DNA of 64,000 bases from Procambarus clarkii (GCF_040958095.1 NC_091193.1:27857471-27921470); one strand, 5' to 3'. Numbered from the stretch's first letter, positions 1-13,814 are shown. The notes: a model not told the origin generated them from the letters alone. Numbers and translations: made by a program.

Positions 1-554
1 GTGTAATTGCATTCCAATTTAGTGCCACACCGACGATTAAGCCAGTTGTTGGCTGCTGCATGGATGATGTGTGAACACGGTCTGATCAAGCCCAGATGGG
101 TGGGAAAAAATTGATTCATTCCTTTGTATTGCAAAATATTTCATGTATCAATCAGCAAGTTAATATTTTCTCAATAATATTTTAGATGTGTTTTGATTTA
201 CCCTGAACAGTGCAGGTAATGTGTTTTTAATGTTACAACACAGGCTGTGGCGGCCATGCCATAACAATGGCGATCGAGCCTTGTCACTGAGAGCTAGCCA
301 AGACGAAATATTTTGAGCTCACCTATTCTCTGCTGACGATAGAATATACATTTGCAGAGACTAATATGTAGCTTTTGTTGAAAAAAAACAATTAATATCT
401 TGTAATACTATAATAAAATTGGTAAATTGACTTACTTTTAATGAAGCTGAAGATTACGAAGCTGTGAAGATTACGTCATCCTCTGCAGCGCTTGTTTTAT
501 ATTTATATTGTATACAGGGTACATACTGTATGTACACTTATTTTCAGGCATATT
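1..554. other. No gene recognised
   Basis: This AT-rich stretch has no convincing open reading frame. It lies downstream of the Tigger-like fragment at 555-710 (minus), so part of it may be decayed transposon sequence, but I see no terminal repeats that would prove it. Confidence 0.4.
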
Positions 555-710
555 TTAATAGTATCCTTGTTTCTTGATGTCACTTGCTGTAATTTTCCCG
601 ATGTTAAACTCTGCTGCTGCTCGTGCATGAGAATATCCTTTATCAAGTTTCTTAATTAACTCCAGCTTCTGTGCAACCGTCAGGCGCTTCCTTTGGGTAA
701 CTTTTGGCAT
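555..710 (-). pseudogene. pogo/Tigger-type transposase, N-terminal DNA-binding fragment
   Basis: The minus strand encodes 51 residues from an ATG at 710 to a TAA at 555-557. The stretch KRLTVAQKLELIKKLDKG, followed by an AAAEFNIGK segment and a TASDIKK segment, matches the first helix-turn-helix (CENP-B N-terminal/psq type) of pogo/Tigger transposases, which binds the transposon ends. The family's second helix-turn-helix and the DDE nuclease domain are absent, so this is a remnant about one eighth of the usual length. The stop falls directly after the DIKK motif. A domesticated DNA-binding exon is possible, but no flanking gene structure supports it. Confidence 0.75.
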
Positions 711-990
711 TTTTGTAAATTAAAAAGAAGATCACAATTACAGTACAGTAATATCCTTCACAATTGAAGCTAGCCGCGCGAGTTCAGAGTAAACAATGGG
801 AACACATGGCCCGGCGGAGTACATTCTAGGTCCGTGGGAAAAAAAATACCTAGTGCCTATACTATAAAAGGTATTTAATAAGAAAACAAAGACTTTTGCT
901 TAATAAAAACTGTTTCAAAATATTTTATTAATAATAATTTACAATTTTCTTCATTAAAGTGAATCATTTTAAAAGAAAATTAAGATGTAA

Positions 991-1017
991 TATATGACTG
1001 GACGATCCAGTCATATA
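991..1017. repeat. Short perfect inverted repeat
   Basis: A 12-bp arm (TATATGACTGGA) at 991-1002 is mirrored at 1006-1017 with a 3-base loop. It lies just before the ACCGGT-rich block and may be part of a transposon end. Confidence 0.6.
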
Positions 1018-1029
1018 TGTGGCTGATGC

Positions 1030-1144
1030 CACAACAAACCCAATACCGACAGACCGTCGGTAATATCGACCGCAGACCGGTATAGCAGGCTCCAGATACC
1101 GGTCTCCCAAACCGGTCGTTAATACCGGCAGATCGGTATAAAAG
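1030..1144 (+). promoter_or_regulatory. ACCGGT-repeat block with TATA box
   Basis: Three ACCGGT hexamers and several TACCG/CGGTA variants crowd about 100 bp, then TATAAAAG follows at 1137-1144. Clustered short palindromes ahead of a TATA box and a short leader resemble the subterminal transposase-binding region and promoter of hAT-type DNA transposons. The superfamily is inference; no terminal inverted repeat was located. Confidence 0.35.
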
Positions 1145-1181
1145 AGGCCGTTAAATTGAGTGGATACTGGAGTCTTTTGCA

Positions 1182-1301
1182 ATGGCTTCCAAGAAAGCTC
1201 GCATTGCATCACCTGCACCTGACTCATCGCATGTTGACCCAGTCAACCCAACAATTTCAGTCAACCCAACACCAACATCCACCACCACCTCTTCCATGTA
1301 A
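1182..1301 (+). CDS. Small 39-residue ORF downstream of a TATA box
   Basis: An ATG at 1182 lies about 40 bases after TATAAAAG and opens a 39-codon frame starting MASKKARIASP, rich in Ser, Thr and Pro, ending with TAA at 1299. The sequence around the stop reads CCAT|GTAAAT, which would also serve as a splice donor, so this may be the first exon of a longer, possibly transposon, gene. I recognise no domain. No downstream exon was identified. Confidence 0.25.
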   Translation: MASKKARIASPAPDSSHVDPVNPTISVNPTPTSTTTSSM

Positions 1302-3240
<1,939 letters not shown>

Positions 3241-3420
3241 AATTTTGTCTATAAATTTTGCAAGTATTTACCTCCTTAAAATTTTCTTAGATTAAGGACC
3301 TGCCCGAAACCCTGCGCGTGCTAGTGGCTTTACAAGACTGTAATTACCATAATTGTATCCTCACATTCCTTATGTACATTCTTGTATATGCATAAATAAA
3401 TAAATAAATAAATAAATAAA
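3241..3420 (+). mobile_element. LINE 3'-end fragment with (AATA)n tail
   Basis: The sequence matches the 3' ends of the LINE fragments at 54.5 kb (plus) and 42.2-42.4 kb (minus): a TTAAGGACCTGCCCGAAAC segment, the GCGCGT core, CTAGTGGCTTTACAAG, and a tail of repeated AATA. It is a 5'-truncated copy with no coding sequence. Confidence 0.75.
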
Positions 3421-3879
3421 AGTTTAACAATACTAGAAACCCATTATGTTTGTTACCTGTAATGGAATAATAATTTGTTTACAATGAACTAATTTTGGTT
3501 TAACCACTGCTGTGCTGGCTGAGAGAACTAGTTTCCCCTAAAACTGCGCCGGCCAAGAAAACACCAATTTATGATTTTGTACCCATTCAAAATGCGGGCG
3601 TGGTTGGTTGGGTAGGAAATGGATTCCTGGGACCTCCAGTGAGGCAGCCATCTTGAAATGCCCTAGAGCTGTTGGCTGGATCAGTTCGGAGCGAGTAACC
3701 ATGGGTGGTGCACGCGCCTCTGGCTCCCAACCCCTGTTTGATGCAGAGTTGAAAGATCACTCTCTGCTAGTGAAATTGAGACTTTGAAGAACATAAGGGT
3801 CATGATATTGATGAAGCTAGACACAAGGACCTAACACAAGGGTCAGATACAACAGCACTGAGGATGATACAGCGAGCGT
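3421..3879. other. No gene recognised
   Basis: A mixed-composition stretch between two LINE fragments. No reading frame or repeat could be assigned. Confidence 0.4.
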
Positions 3880-4296
3880 ATACCTGGTTGATACCTGGTT
3901 GATGGGGTTCTGGGAGTTCTTCTACTCCCCAAGCCCGGCCCGAGGCCAGGCTCGACTTGTGAGAGTTTGGTCCACCAGGCTGTTGCTTGGAGCGGCCCAC
4001 AGGCCCACATACCCACCACAGCCCGGTTGGTCCGGCACTCCTTGGAGGAATAAATCTAGTTTCCTCTTGAAAATGTCCACGGTTGTTCCGGCAATATTTC
4101 TTATGCTTGCTGGGAGGACGTTGAACAACCGCGGACCTCTGATGTTTATACAGTGTTCTCTGATTGTGCCTATGGCACCTCTGCTCTTCATTGGTTCTAT
4201 TCTACATTTTCTTCCATGTCGTTCACTCCAGTACGTTGTTATTTTACTGTGTAGATTTGGTACTTGGCCCTCCAGTATCTTCCAGTACAGTAGTAG
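3880..4296 (-). pseudogene. CR1-like LINE, RT C-terminal fragment
   Basis: The minus strand encodes about 90 residues including RGPRLFNVLPASIRNIAG, then VDIFKRKLDLFL and VPDQPG, and a NSLVDQ segment. This is the typical ORF2 C-terminus after the reverse transcriptase of CR1-like LINEs (an RGxRLFNxLP block followed by FKRxLDxFL). The catalytic RT motifs are missing. It adjoins the 3' end of the I-type LINE copy at 4297. Confidence 0.75.
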
Positions 4297-7200
4297 CTAA
4301 GTAATTGTCAAAAGAAGGCACCAAACCGGAAAGGCTATGTAGCACCGTGAAATGTGCAGAATAATCAGAGGGCGTTAAGTATCGCCAAGGATGCCAATAC
4401 GAGAACAGAAACGCACAAGGCGAACAATATCAAAAGTATCCGATTCACCAAGAATTCTATCGGGGGGACAAGTGACCGCGAGGGACGGTCGGAAAGCAAG
4501 ACACATGCTCGTCTTGGAAGTCAGGACATTCAACAAGAATATGCATGACTGTAAGAGGGACAGTGCAATTTGGACAATAAGGAGCAGGGCGGTGCTAAAT
4601 TATATGACCATGAATTAAGCGTGTATGGCCAATACGCAACCTTGCTAGAGCCGTTGCCCACCGCCGGTTACGGTGGCAGGAGGAAGGCCACGGGGACACA
4701 CTACGCTTAAGGGTACACAGCTTGTTACCAACAGGAGACCAACAACTCTGCCATCGAGCAAGGATGGAGGAATGAATAATCGGGTAAAAGTAGGAATGAG
4801 GAATACCTTTATGGAAGATGGGACAAGAGTGGACAGCTTCTCTAGCGGCAGCATCCACATGCTTATTTAAAGAAACACCAATATGGCTGGGAACCCAGCA
4901 AAATGCTACGGATTTAAATTTACTAGAGATAAGAAACAGCCAATGTTGAATCTCGACGACCACAGGATTAAAGGACCCTAGAGTCATGAGGGCACTAAGA
5001 GTCGACTACAATCACAAAGGAGGATTGACAACGAGAAAGTACATGAAGAGCATAGAGAATAGCATAAAGTTCTGCTGTGAAGATGCTAGTCTCCGGAGGG
5101 AGGCGACACACATAGGTGTGGTCAGGAAAAAGAGTAGCCTACACCATCCGCAGACTTAGATCCATTGGTGAAGATGGAATCAGAGCGGGAGTGTGAAGAA
5201 AAGAAAAGTACTCAAAGAAAAGGCATTTCAGAACTGTAGGAGGAGTAAAAGCTTTGGTGATGTGGGTCAGGGATTTGCAATAATGAGGAAGGGAGGGACC
5301 TTCCACGGGGGCAAGGACGGAACAACACGGAGAAATATTAGTAATACTAACCAAAAGAGAATGTTGAAGGCGAGACAACCAGACAGAAAGAGGGAGGTGG
5401 TGAAGGGGAACAGGAACTACAGGAGGGGGAAAAGGCAAAGTACAATACAGGCGAGAGTGAGGGGTGTTGTAAGGACCGCGCAAGGTAGCGAAGACGGTAG
5501 CGATCTCGACGGTCCTGGAGAGGAATCCAGTGTCAGCGTAAAAGCTGAGGGCGGGAGTCGAACGAAAAGCACTAGAGCTGAGGCGCAACCCAGTATGGTG
5601 CAAAAGATCAAGACGGGGAAGAGTAGAAGGAGAAGCAGAAGAGTAAGCAGGGCAACCATAATAGTTTAATAGTATGAGAGAGGAATGCAGAGAGAGGAAC
5701 GTGTGCTATCTTCTCCCCAAGAAGTATGTGACAGAACCTTAAGTAGGTTAAGGACCTTAGAGCATTCAACACGGAGGTAAGAGATATGGGGCGACCAAGA
5801 TAAAAGAGTGTCAAAAATTAACCCCAAAAGCTTTGCAGAATCTTTGTGCACAAGTGGATGATCACAAAGCGAGGACGAAGGACAACGTGCTTTCGAGTAA
5901 AAGTCATGGCACAAGTCTTAGTTGCAGAGAACTTGAAGCCATGATTGTTGGCCCAAGGCGACATGGCATCAATTGCAAGTTGAAGCCGCCATTGAAGGAG
6001 AGGCGAATCATCACCCCCGACAGCAAAGAGTAAGATCGTCAGCATAAAGAGCGGAGAAGATGCCAGAAGGAGGGAAGGAAAGAAGACCATTGAGGGCAAC
6101 CAGAAAAAGAGTAGCGCTCTGAACACTACTTTGGGATACACCAAAGTATTGGTGTATTGGTATTGCCAATTGTATTTGGTATTGCCGAAAAGAGGCAGAG
6201 AGAGTGGCACCAAGCCTGACTCGAAAGGAATGACGAGAGAGGAAGCTTTGGAGAAAGAGAGGGAGATTACCCCGAAGAAAAAAAGAACGAAGTTGGGACA
6301 GAATATGGTATCTCCAGGCTGTGTCATAAGCCTTTTCCAGGTCAAAAAGGTCGGCAATAACGGAGGTCTACGCGGAAAAAGTAGTATGAATATAGACCTC
6401 CAAGTTCACCAGGACATCAGTCGTGCTACAGCACTTGCGAAAACCAAATTGAGAGAGGGAGGGAGGTGGTGATGGTGTTCCAAGAACCATATCAGATGAA
6501 CATTTACCATACGCTCAAAGAGTTTGCAGACACAACTCGCGAGGGCAATAGGGCGGAAGTCCTTAGGGAATGTCCCTATAGACCCCAGTTTCCGAATAAG
6601 AAGTACAATGGCATCGAGCCAGTCCTCGGAGACTGACGACGACTCCCAGGCCTGGTTATACAGACTCCGTAAATACTGAGACGTGCAAGGAGGGAGATGG
6701 CGAAGAATCTCATAATGAATGTCATCCGAGCCCGCTGCTGTCGCAAAATAAAAGAATCAGCCGTCTGCCGGTGTTTTTTCCAGGCTGCACCCTTACAGTG
6801 GACAGCCCGAGCACAGTCCGCATTCCACCAGGGAATGCACTTCTGCGTGCCCCGGGAGGTAGAGCGAGGAATAGAGTGGAGGACAGCGTCAAAGATGGTG
6901 TCATGAAAAAGGAAGAGGGCGCGAGGAAGAGGCAGAAAGGAGAGATCAGAGAGTAGCACGGAGGGTGAATAGGTTCCAGTCAGCTTTGGCAAACTGCCAC
7001 CTAGGAAAGGAGAGGGGAGGGTGAAAAGAGAAAAAGGAAACAAGGATGGGGAAATGGTCACTGCCATGAAGGTCATCAAGAACCCGCCATATGAGATCTA
7101 AGTAAAGGGGCGACGAGCAGAAAGATGAAGACAGGAAAGGGTGCGAGTTCGAGAGTCCACATAGGTGGGCTCACCAGAATTCAAGAGACTAGGAAGAAGA

Positions 7201-8440
7201 GAGGACAAAGGGTTCGAGAAGACGGCCTCGGGTGTTTGTCAGAACATCACCCCAGAGGGTATGTCGACAGTTGAAATCGCCCAACAGGAGCACCGGCTCA
7301 GGCAAGGAGTCCAGGAGGTGCTTAAGATCAGGAAGGGAAAGCGGGACATTTGGGGTGAGATATATGGAACAGACTGTATACCATTTACTCACAAAAACAC
7401 GGGCAGCAGAACAATGGATAGGCGATGGAAACAGTAGGGGGATGAAGGGAATATCAGTACGAATCAAGAGTGCAGTAGTTATAGGCCCCAGCAAGAGCTG
7501 AGGGGAAGAGAAAGAAAGGAATAACCACGAAAGCGACCAGGACTAGCACCAAGCATCGGCTGCTGGAGACAAACAAAGTGGTGAAAACTGTGTAATCAGA
7601 AATTGAAATTCATGGAAGTTGGCATAAAATCTACGAATATTCCATTGAAGAATAGACATTAACAAAAAGAGAAAGGACAGCAACAGAGAACAGTGAAGAA
7701 ACAAAGGTAAAGAAGAACACAGTATATTAAAGAAGATCAGGATCAGCAAAATCAGGATAAGGGGGGCATGGGTAAACTTAGTAAGGATGGAGGGAAGGGA
7801 GCGGAAGGACAGATCAGAGGCAGACAAACGGGGTCCAGAGAAGGAGGAGAAAACCGAGAGAGAGAGAACCACGGAAATGGGAGGGGACGTAGCGATAGTC
7901 AGAGTTGGGGGGGCGAGGAAGAAAGCGATGCCTTCTTACCCGCTAGGGAGGAAGGAGAGGAACCAGACTTACGTTTCTGACTCAGAGACGGGTGTTCCAG
8001 CAACTACGTACTGGGCAATAGACTCAATGGTCTCGGCAGAAGAACAACAACAAAGAGGATGATGGACATTAGGCTGGATTGACAAGCAGCATGGAGGGCC
8101 AAGAGATTGCGGGGAGGGTTGGGAAGAAGGATCGGGTGGAGAAGGAAAAGAAGACACAGAAGACATGGCGGACAGGGTAGGAAGAGAGGAAACTCCAGAA
8201 GAAGAATCAGGAGGAAGACCTTCCAGGACAGAATTTAAAGGAACAGGTGAGTAGGTGGTGGGCGTGTCCAGGTCAAGGCCTGAAAACGGTTGCGTGACTG
8301 AGGAAGGAAGGAAGGAAGGAAGGACGAGGAGGTAGAATACAACACGTGAGCATAAGATACGCCAGTGAAGGGGTGGGGACGGCGGACTTGGCGTCTCACT
8401 TCAGGAAAAGTCAAACGATTCCGGTGATAGCCGGCGTGGG
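4297..8440 (-). mobile_element. Decayed I-type LINE, inverted relative to the 15.7-22.0 kb copy
   Basis: On the minus strand this region is collinear with the plus-strand element at 15.66-22.0 kb: ORF1 C-terminal half (about 8440-7740), ORF2 endonuclease (7700-7150), RT (7080-5620) and RNase H with C-terminal part (5200-4595), then a matching 3' UTR ending near 4297. Frames are split by many indels and stops; for example the endonuclease survives as a 101-codon block at 7189-7494 and the RNase H C-terminus as 130 codons at 4595-4987. The ORF1 zinc knuckles and 5' UTR are missing, so the copy is 5'-truncated at about 8440. A GGAA tract sits at about 8300 in the ORF1 remnant. Confidence 0.85.
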
Positions 8441-9287
8441 AGGTCTGGAGCTCCCCCTTCCCCCTCCCGGGGAGGGGGGAGCTGTGCAGACAGCGGCGGG
8501 GTGACGTATGACGTCATACTAGTTTCCTTGTTTTCTGTTGAAGAGTTCTATCCACTAGTTCGGCTTTAGGTAGCAATTTTCACCAGAATAGGGGTTTGTT
8601 TTGGAATGCTTACCTTTCTGGATGCTTGACCCGGTCGATGGCAGACATAGAATGCTTCCAACCACACGGGGGTTTCTATAGGCCATTGCTCCCCTTGCCT
8701 CTCTGAGGGGGGCCAGGTTCTGGCTCGTGGTCCCCGGTAGGCCCTAGAACTCCATACACATGACTGATGCCAAAGTCTGACATTAGCATAGCCGGTAAAG
8801 CTCCGGGGAGCCTCCGGGTCTCGCCCAGAAGATGGCGTTTCATTACATTCAACGCTGGTTTTTTTTTTTTTTTTTTACATGTACATGTTCAAGGAAGGGA
8901 ATTTAAAATTTTACAAAGAATTTTTTTTTGCAAACACTTTATTTTTGGCGCACAGCCAGAATTTCACAAAAAACACGCCCCGTAACAGTGGTTGAAAAGG
9001 ATTAAGGTTGCTCCTTGGTTGAAAAGGAGCATGGTTTTTAATAAGCTTTGAACAATATTAAAGTTATATTTAAGATACTGGAAATAATCATTACTTTTAC
9101 CAATAAAAGAGGTGTATGTAGTGCATTAATAGCCAAATACCAAACTAAGTGCAAGATGCAGATGATGAGTCACAATAACGTGACTGAAGATATGATGACC
9201 AAACCACACACCAGAAGATGAAGAAACAAAATAAAAAAGAACATGATAGGAAAGAATATGAAAACAAAATAGAAAAACAAACGAAAG
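8441..9287. other. Unassigned, probably repeat-derived
   Basis: A GC-rich block at 8450-8560 is followed by a segment (8630-8760) with counterparts at 9880-9960 on the opposite strand, sharing for example TAGAATGCTTCCAACCACA with its reverse complement. A poly-T tract occurs at about 8861-8877. No coding sequence is evident. The inverted pair suggests an unclassified dispersed repeat. Confidence 0.4.
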
Positions 9288-9348
9288 AAAAGAAATCGCT
9301 TACGACCTGATAATGGTCCAGGATGGACCATAACGTCGTCATTTCTTT
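9288..9348 (+). ncRNA. Degenerate hammerhead-ribozyme-like motif
   Basis: In order: AAAGAAAT-type arm (about 9288-9296), GAC at 9304-9306, CTGATAA at 9307-9313 (hammerhead consensus CUGAUGA), a hairpin with GGTCC/GGACC arms (9315-9319 and 9325-9329), ATAA at 9330-9333 in place of GAAA, the self-complementary ACGT, C9337 at the expected cleavage position, then GTC and ATTTCTTT closing stem I. Penelope-like elements are known to carry minimal hammerhead motifs with very short stem III. Two or more core positions differ from consensus, so activity is doubtful and the call is structural inference. Confidence 0.4.
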
Positions 9349-9960
9349 ATTTTCTGGGGTTTGGTTTGGTCAAGTGCAAGATACACATTCAAGGCCTTCT
9401 TGAAGCCTGTAACACTTTATATTTCAAGGTCCTTCCTCCATCATGGGATCATACCTGGCTTTATATTTAATTTAACAAAAGTGAACCCATCCCTGAAGAA
9501 CAGTTGCTGGTGCACTAGACTGCAGAGGAGGAGTTGCTGCCCTGTTTACATCACAGGATAATCTTGCTACTGAAGAAAAACAAAAAACTCGAATGTAATT
9601 AAATTTTAGTATAGATGGAATGAATATAAAAGGCCAAATTACTTCAAGGCCAACACCCCCCCCCCCACACCCCTGGGAATCAATGACGGGTAGACAATAT
9701 TGAAAAAAAAAACTATACAGCAAAGAAAAAATAACTGAAAATTGTAGCAACACCGATTTAAACAAAAAAAATTACATAGGGTATATGATGCCCTTTCCTG
9801 GGGAAAGCCCTCCCTGGAGCTATCTGGGATGACATGAATCTATTAGACCCTTGCCTCCTCAAGAGATGCACGAGGAGCAATGGTCTATAGAAACCCATGT
9901 GGTTGGAAACATTCTATGTCTGCCATTGACTGGGTCAGGCATCCCAAAACAAACCCTATC
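9349..9960. other. No gene recognised
   Basis: No supported reading frame. The last ~80 bp repeat, inverted, a segment at 8630-8690. Confidence 0.4.
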
Positions 9961-12806
9961 TATAAATAATAATAAATAAATAAATGTTTATTTAGGTAAG
10001 GTACATACATACAAGAATTTTTTTTACAAAGATTGGTGGACTTATAGATAGAGCTAGTACATACAATGCCTAAAGCCACTATTACCGAAAGCGTTTCGGG
10101 CACGAAAAACTTAAATGACTAAAGCTTAATACTAATTGAGCATAAAGAGTAAAATGAAAACATAGCTGAAAAAGCAGCACAAATCTGAAAAAGCAGCACA
10201 AATACAATTCTGTCGACAAACAGCGCTCTTTAAAAAAAAACAGACATTGGTTGACAATAGAGGGGTAAGGTAGGTTACAGGGAATTTATTAGGTATAGCT
10301 TCGTTTTTATCTTAAACTGGTTGAGAGAGGTACAGTCTTTAACATGGTTGGGAAGGTCATTCCACATTCTGGGCCCCTTGATTTGTAGAGCATTTCTAGT
10401 TTGATTAAGTCGTACTCTAGGAATATCAAAACTGTATTTATTTCTGGTGTGGTGCTCATGGGTTCTGTTACAACCTTCTATGAAGCTTTTGAGGTCAGGA
10501 TTGGCATTACAGTTTAGCGTTTTATATATGTATAATACACACGAGAGAATGTGCAGTGACTTAATGTCTAACATATTCAGAGATTTGAGTAAGGGTACCG
10601 AGTGATGTCTGGGGCCAGAGTTGGATATTGTCCTAATAGCAGCTTTGTGTTGAGTAATTAGAGGACGTAAATGATTTTGGGTAGTAGAGCCCCAAGCACA
10701 AATACAATAGTTGAGATATGGATAGATAAGGGAGTAATAGAGAGTCACCAGGGCAGGGCGTGGTACATAATATCTGATCTTAGAAAGAATGCCCACAGTT
10801 TTTGAAACTTTTTTTTGATATATTTAGAATGTGTCCCTGGAAATTCAGCTTGTTGTCAATGAGAATGCCAAGGAATTTGCCATCTAATTTGTTACAAATT
10901 TGGGTATTATTTATTTTGAGATTTATTTGATTAGAGGATTTATTGCCAAACAGAATATAGAAAGTTTTGTCAATGTTAAGGGTGAGTTTGTTGGCAGTTA
11001 GCCAAAGATGGACTTTATTTAGCTCAGTATTTACTGTGGCATTTAGAGCAAGGGGGTCAGAACTGGAGTAAATGAAGGTTGTGTCGTCAGCAAATAGAAT
11101 TGGTTTGAGGTGTTGGGAGGCATTAGGAAGGTCATTAATGTAGATGAGAAAGAGGAGAGGGCCAAGTATGCTGCCCTGAGGAACACCAATGTTGATGGGT
11201 AGGGTGGGAGAAATTGTATTATTCACAGAAACATACTGGAGCCTGTCAGTAAGGTAGGATTTGAGGTATTGCAGGGAGTGTCCTCTGACTCCATAATGAT
11301 GTAATTTAAGAAGGTTTTGGTGGTTGACAGTGTCAAAAGCTTTACGCAGGTCCACAAATAACCCAACAGGGAACTCATTTTTATCAAGAGCTGTATGAAT
11401 CGAGTTAAGCATACTAATAAGTGCATCGTTAGTGCTTTTTTTGGGTCTGAAGCCATATTGGCAAGGGCTAAGTATATTGTGTTTGGCTAGATACGAGTAA
11501 AGCTGCTTATAGATTAGCTTTTCAAAATTTGTTGACAAGTTTGGCAGAATTGATATAGGTCTGTAGTTGTTAACATCTGTGAGATCACCACATTTGTGGA
11601 CAGGCGTTACTCTCGCATTTTTTAGAATATCTGGAAAGGTTTGGAGTTCAAGTGACTTGTTGAAGAGCAAAGCAATAGCAGGGGCTAAAGATCTGGAGGC
11701 TTTTTTGTAAATTAAAGTTGGTATCTCCTCAAGGGCACTAGACTTGGTTTTAAGGGAAAGGATTATCTCATTGACGTCTGTGGAATTAATAGGCTTTAGG
11801 TAGAGACTGTGGATAGTTACCTGTAAGATAGTTCTTAATGTCAGTACTGGAAGATGGAATATCATTTGCAAGGGATGACCCAATGGAAGAGAAGAACCTA
11901 TTGAACTCAATAGCAGAATCAGAGGCTGAAAGCTGACCATCATTATTGGACAGGAGTGTTGGTTTGTTATTTAAAGACTTCTTTGATCCCAATATTTGTG
12001 AAATTGTGCTCCAAGTTTGTTTAATGTTGCTCTTTATTTGGGTAAATTTATCTTCGTAGTATTTAGTTTTGGCTCGTCTAATTATCTTAGATAGCAATAA
12101 TGAGTAATTCTTTGAGAATTCTTTGGAGACAATTCCTAACCTATACTTCTTCTCGAGGTCATGTTTTTTATTAATGGATTTAAGTATTCCCTTTGTAAGC
12201 CAGAGATTGTTAAGCCTTTTGGTTGTGTCTTGTTTTGTAAGCATAGGACAGTGGGTGTTATAAAGGCTAAGAGTTTTTTGAAGAAAAGATTGCACTGCTA
12301 GGTTGATGTCCCCTATGTTACCTAATTCGGACTCCCAGTTGACATTATCAGCAGCAGTTTTAAAATTGTCTATAGCAGTTTCATTGTGCAGTCTAAAACT
12401 TAACTCTCTTGACTCTAGAGGTGGTTTGCTAATGTTAGTTAAGAGAAATGTGGGGTAATGGTCTGTAGTGCTATCGGTGATTATACCTGAAGTAAGCGGA
12501 GAGGTTATGTTTGTCCAGATGTGATCTAGAGTCGTGGCAGTGCTATCAGTGATTCTAGTAGGTTTAGTGATTAAGGGTATGAGGAAGCGGGAATTTATAC
12601 AGTTGAGGAAGCTAAGAGCAGTAGGGTGTTCAGGCTCGCAGAGGTCAATATTAAAGTCCCCTGCGATAATTAGATGGTTTTTGTTCAGTCTGTTATCAAG
12701 TACATATTAGATTTCTAAGGTTTGAGTTGAATTCGGACACATCAGTGTTAGGAATTCTATAGACTGCACCCACAGTCTGGACTGCATCTGGTTGAAAAAT
12801 TGCTAC
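9961..12806 (-). pseudogene. APE/RT LINE (CR1/L2-Jockey type), ORF2 pseudogene with 3' UTR
   Basis: The minus strand encodes an apurinic-like endonuclease remnant (AGDFNID near 12650, TLDHIW and TDHYP further on), then RT with NYRPISILPN, VDLRKAFDTVNH, GVPQGSILGPLLFLIYINDL and LFADDTTF, and a C-terminus with IPRVRLNQTRNALQIKGP and MWNDLPNH, ending at 10275. RT copies the LINE RNA and the endonuclease nicks the target. No RNase H is present. Lesions: a stop near 12704, a frameshift near 11800, and a frameshift at a T-run near 10805. The 3' UTR holds the GCCCGAAACGCT core and ends in a TTTA-rich tail at about 9961-9985. The 5' end breaks off inside the endonuclease at about 12806. Confidence 0.88.
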
Positions 12807-13246
12807 AGAAAGTCGAACTCGAACTGTTGGACAGAACGCCCCAAACAAAAAGCAAGCAAACAAACACGACACCACAACTATCAGCGCAGCTCACCCCCCC
12901 TCCCCGAAGGGAGTGGGGAAGGGAATGCCTCAGACCCCCACGCCAGCTATCCACACCCCTAGTTCTGTGGCTGATGCGAGATCTGGTGATCTGGTGATCG
13001 TGTGATTCTGGCTCCCAATCTTTTTCAGTGCTGTGCCTTGTGGTGTGGTCCTGTCAAGTGGTGGTGTGAGAGCCAGTGGTAGTTTTGCCTGTACTCGAGC
13101 TGCATGCGCCTAGGGTTATCTTCCCTAGGTGCCCTGTAAGTACTGCCCTTGCGACTTGGGGTCATCTTCCCCAAGTTGCTTGGGGGCTACCTCTGCTGAG
13201 GTCTTTTGTGGCTCTGTGATTGCCTGCCCTTGGGGTCAGCTGGAGG
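12807..13246. other. No gene recognised
   Basis: A moderately GC-rich stretch between the truncated LINE and the foldback element. It has repeated words around CCTAGGGTTATCTTCCCTAGG and CTTGGGGTCATCTTCCCCAAG (two small hairpins near 13110-13175). No coding evidence. Confidence 0.4.
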
Positions 13247-13617
13247 GGTCCATCTAATTACCACAAGCTACACAAGCTTCAGAAAGCTTCCTGGCAATAC
13301 GTTAGTAATGAATAAATATGATATGTTAGGTTAGGCTGACCTAACCTAACCTATCCTAACCTAACCTAACTTAACCAAACCTAACCTAACCTAACCTAAC
13401 CGACGCTTGGATCGTCGACTTGATTTGGTGTCACCAGCTTTTTATTTTCGCCTAATTTCTTTATAAAAAGATACTTTTTCAGATTAAAATTATGTTTTTT
13501 CGTGTTGTACATTCAGCACCAACATTATAATGAGTAAATATATCATATTTATTCATTACTAACGTATTGCCAGGAAGCTTTCTGAAGCTTGTGTAGCTTG
13601 TGGTAATTAGACGGACC
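13247..13617. mobile_element. Foldback/MITE-like element enclosing telomere-like repeats
   Basis: Arms of about 79 bp at 13247-13325 and 13539-13617 are inverted copies with one or two mismatches (both contain AAGCTTCAGAAAGCTTCC and AATACGTTAGTAATG). The 371-bp element has no coding capacity, as expected for a MITE. No clear target duplication was seen, so the superfamily is unknown. The interior holds telomere-like repeats. Confidence 0.75.
13331..13402. repeat. Interstitial telomere-like (CCTAA)n repeat
   Basis: About a dozen CCTAA units, the complement of the arthropod telomere repeat TTAGG, with several degenerate units. It is interstitial and lies inside the inverted arms of the foldback element. 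Confidence 0.85.
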
Positions 13618-13811
13618 GAGCTGGAGTGTTTCATGCACCACTGTCTCTGGGTAGGAGGTACTGTGCAGCTTGTTTTCACCTTAATATAGCAGCCAGCTCT
13701 TTTCCGCCTGGGTCGTTGTGTGCTTGAAGGGTTTTTTGCTTTTGTTTTTCCTGCCTGGTGAGGGGGTCTGCCCTTTGGTGTTGGTACCTATTTATTATTT
13801 ATTTATTTATT

Positions 13812-13814
<3 letters not shown>
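13618..13814. other. Unassigned spacer
   Basis: A short stretch between the foldback element and the TA microsatellite. No gene or repeat assignment. Confidence 0.4.

Noticed and set aside
13331..13402. CCTAA repeats as a true chromosome end
   Set aside because: The tract is short, degenerate, and enclosed by inverted arms with ordinary sequence on both sides.
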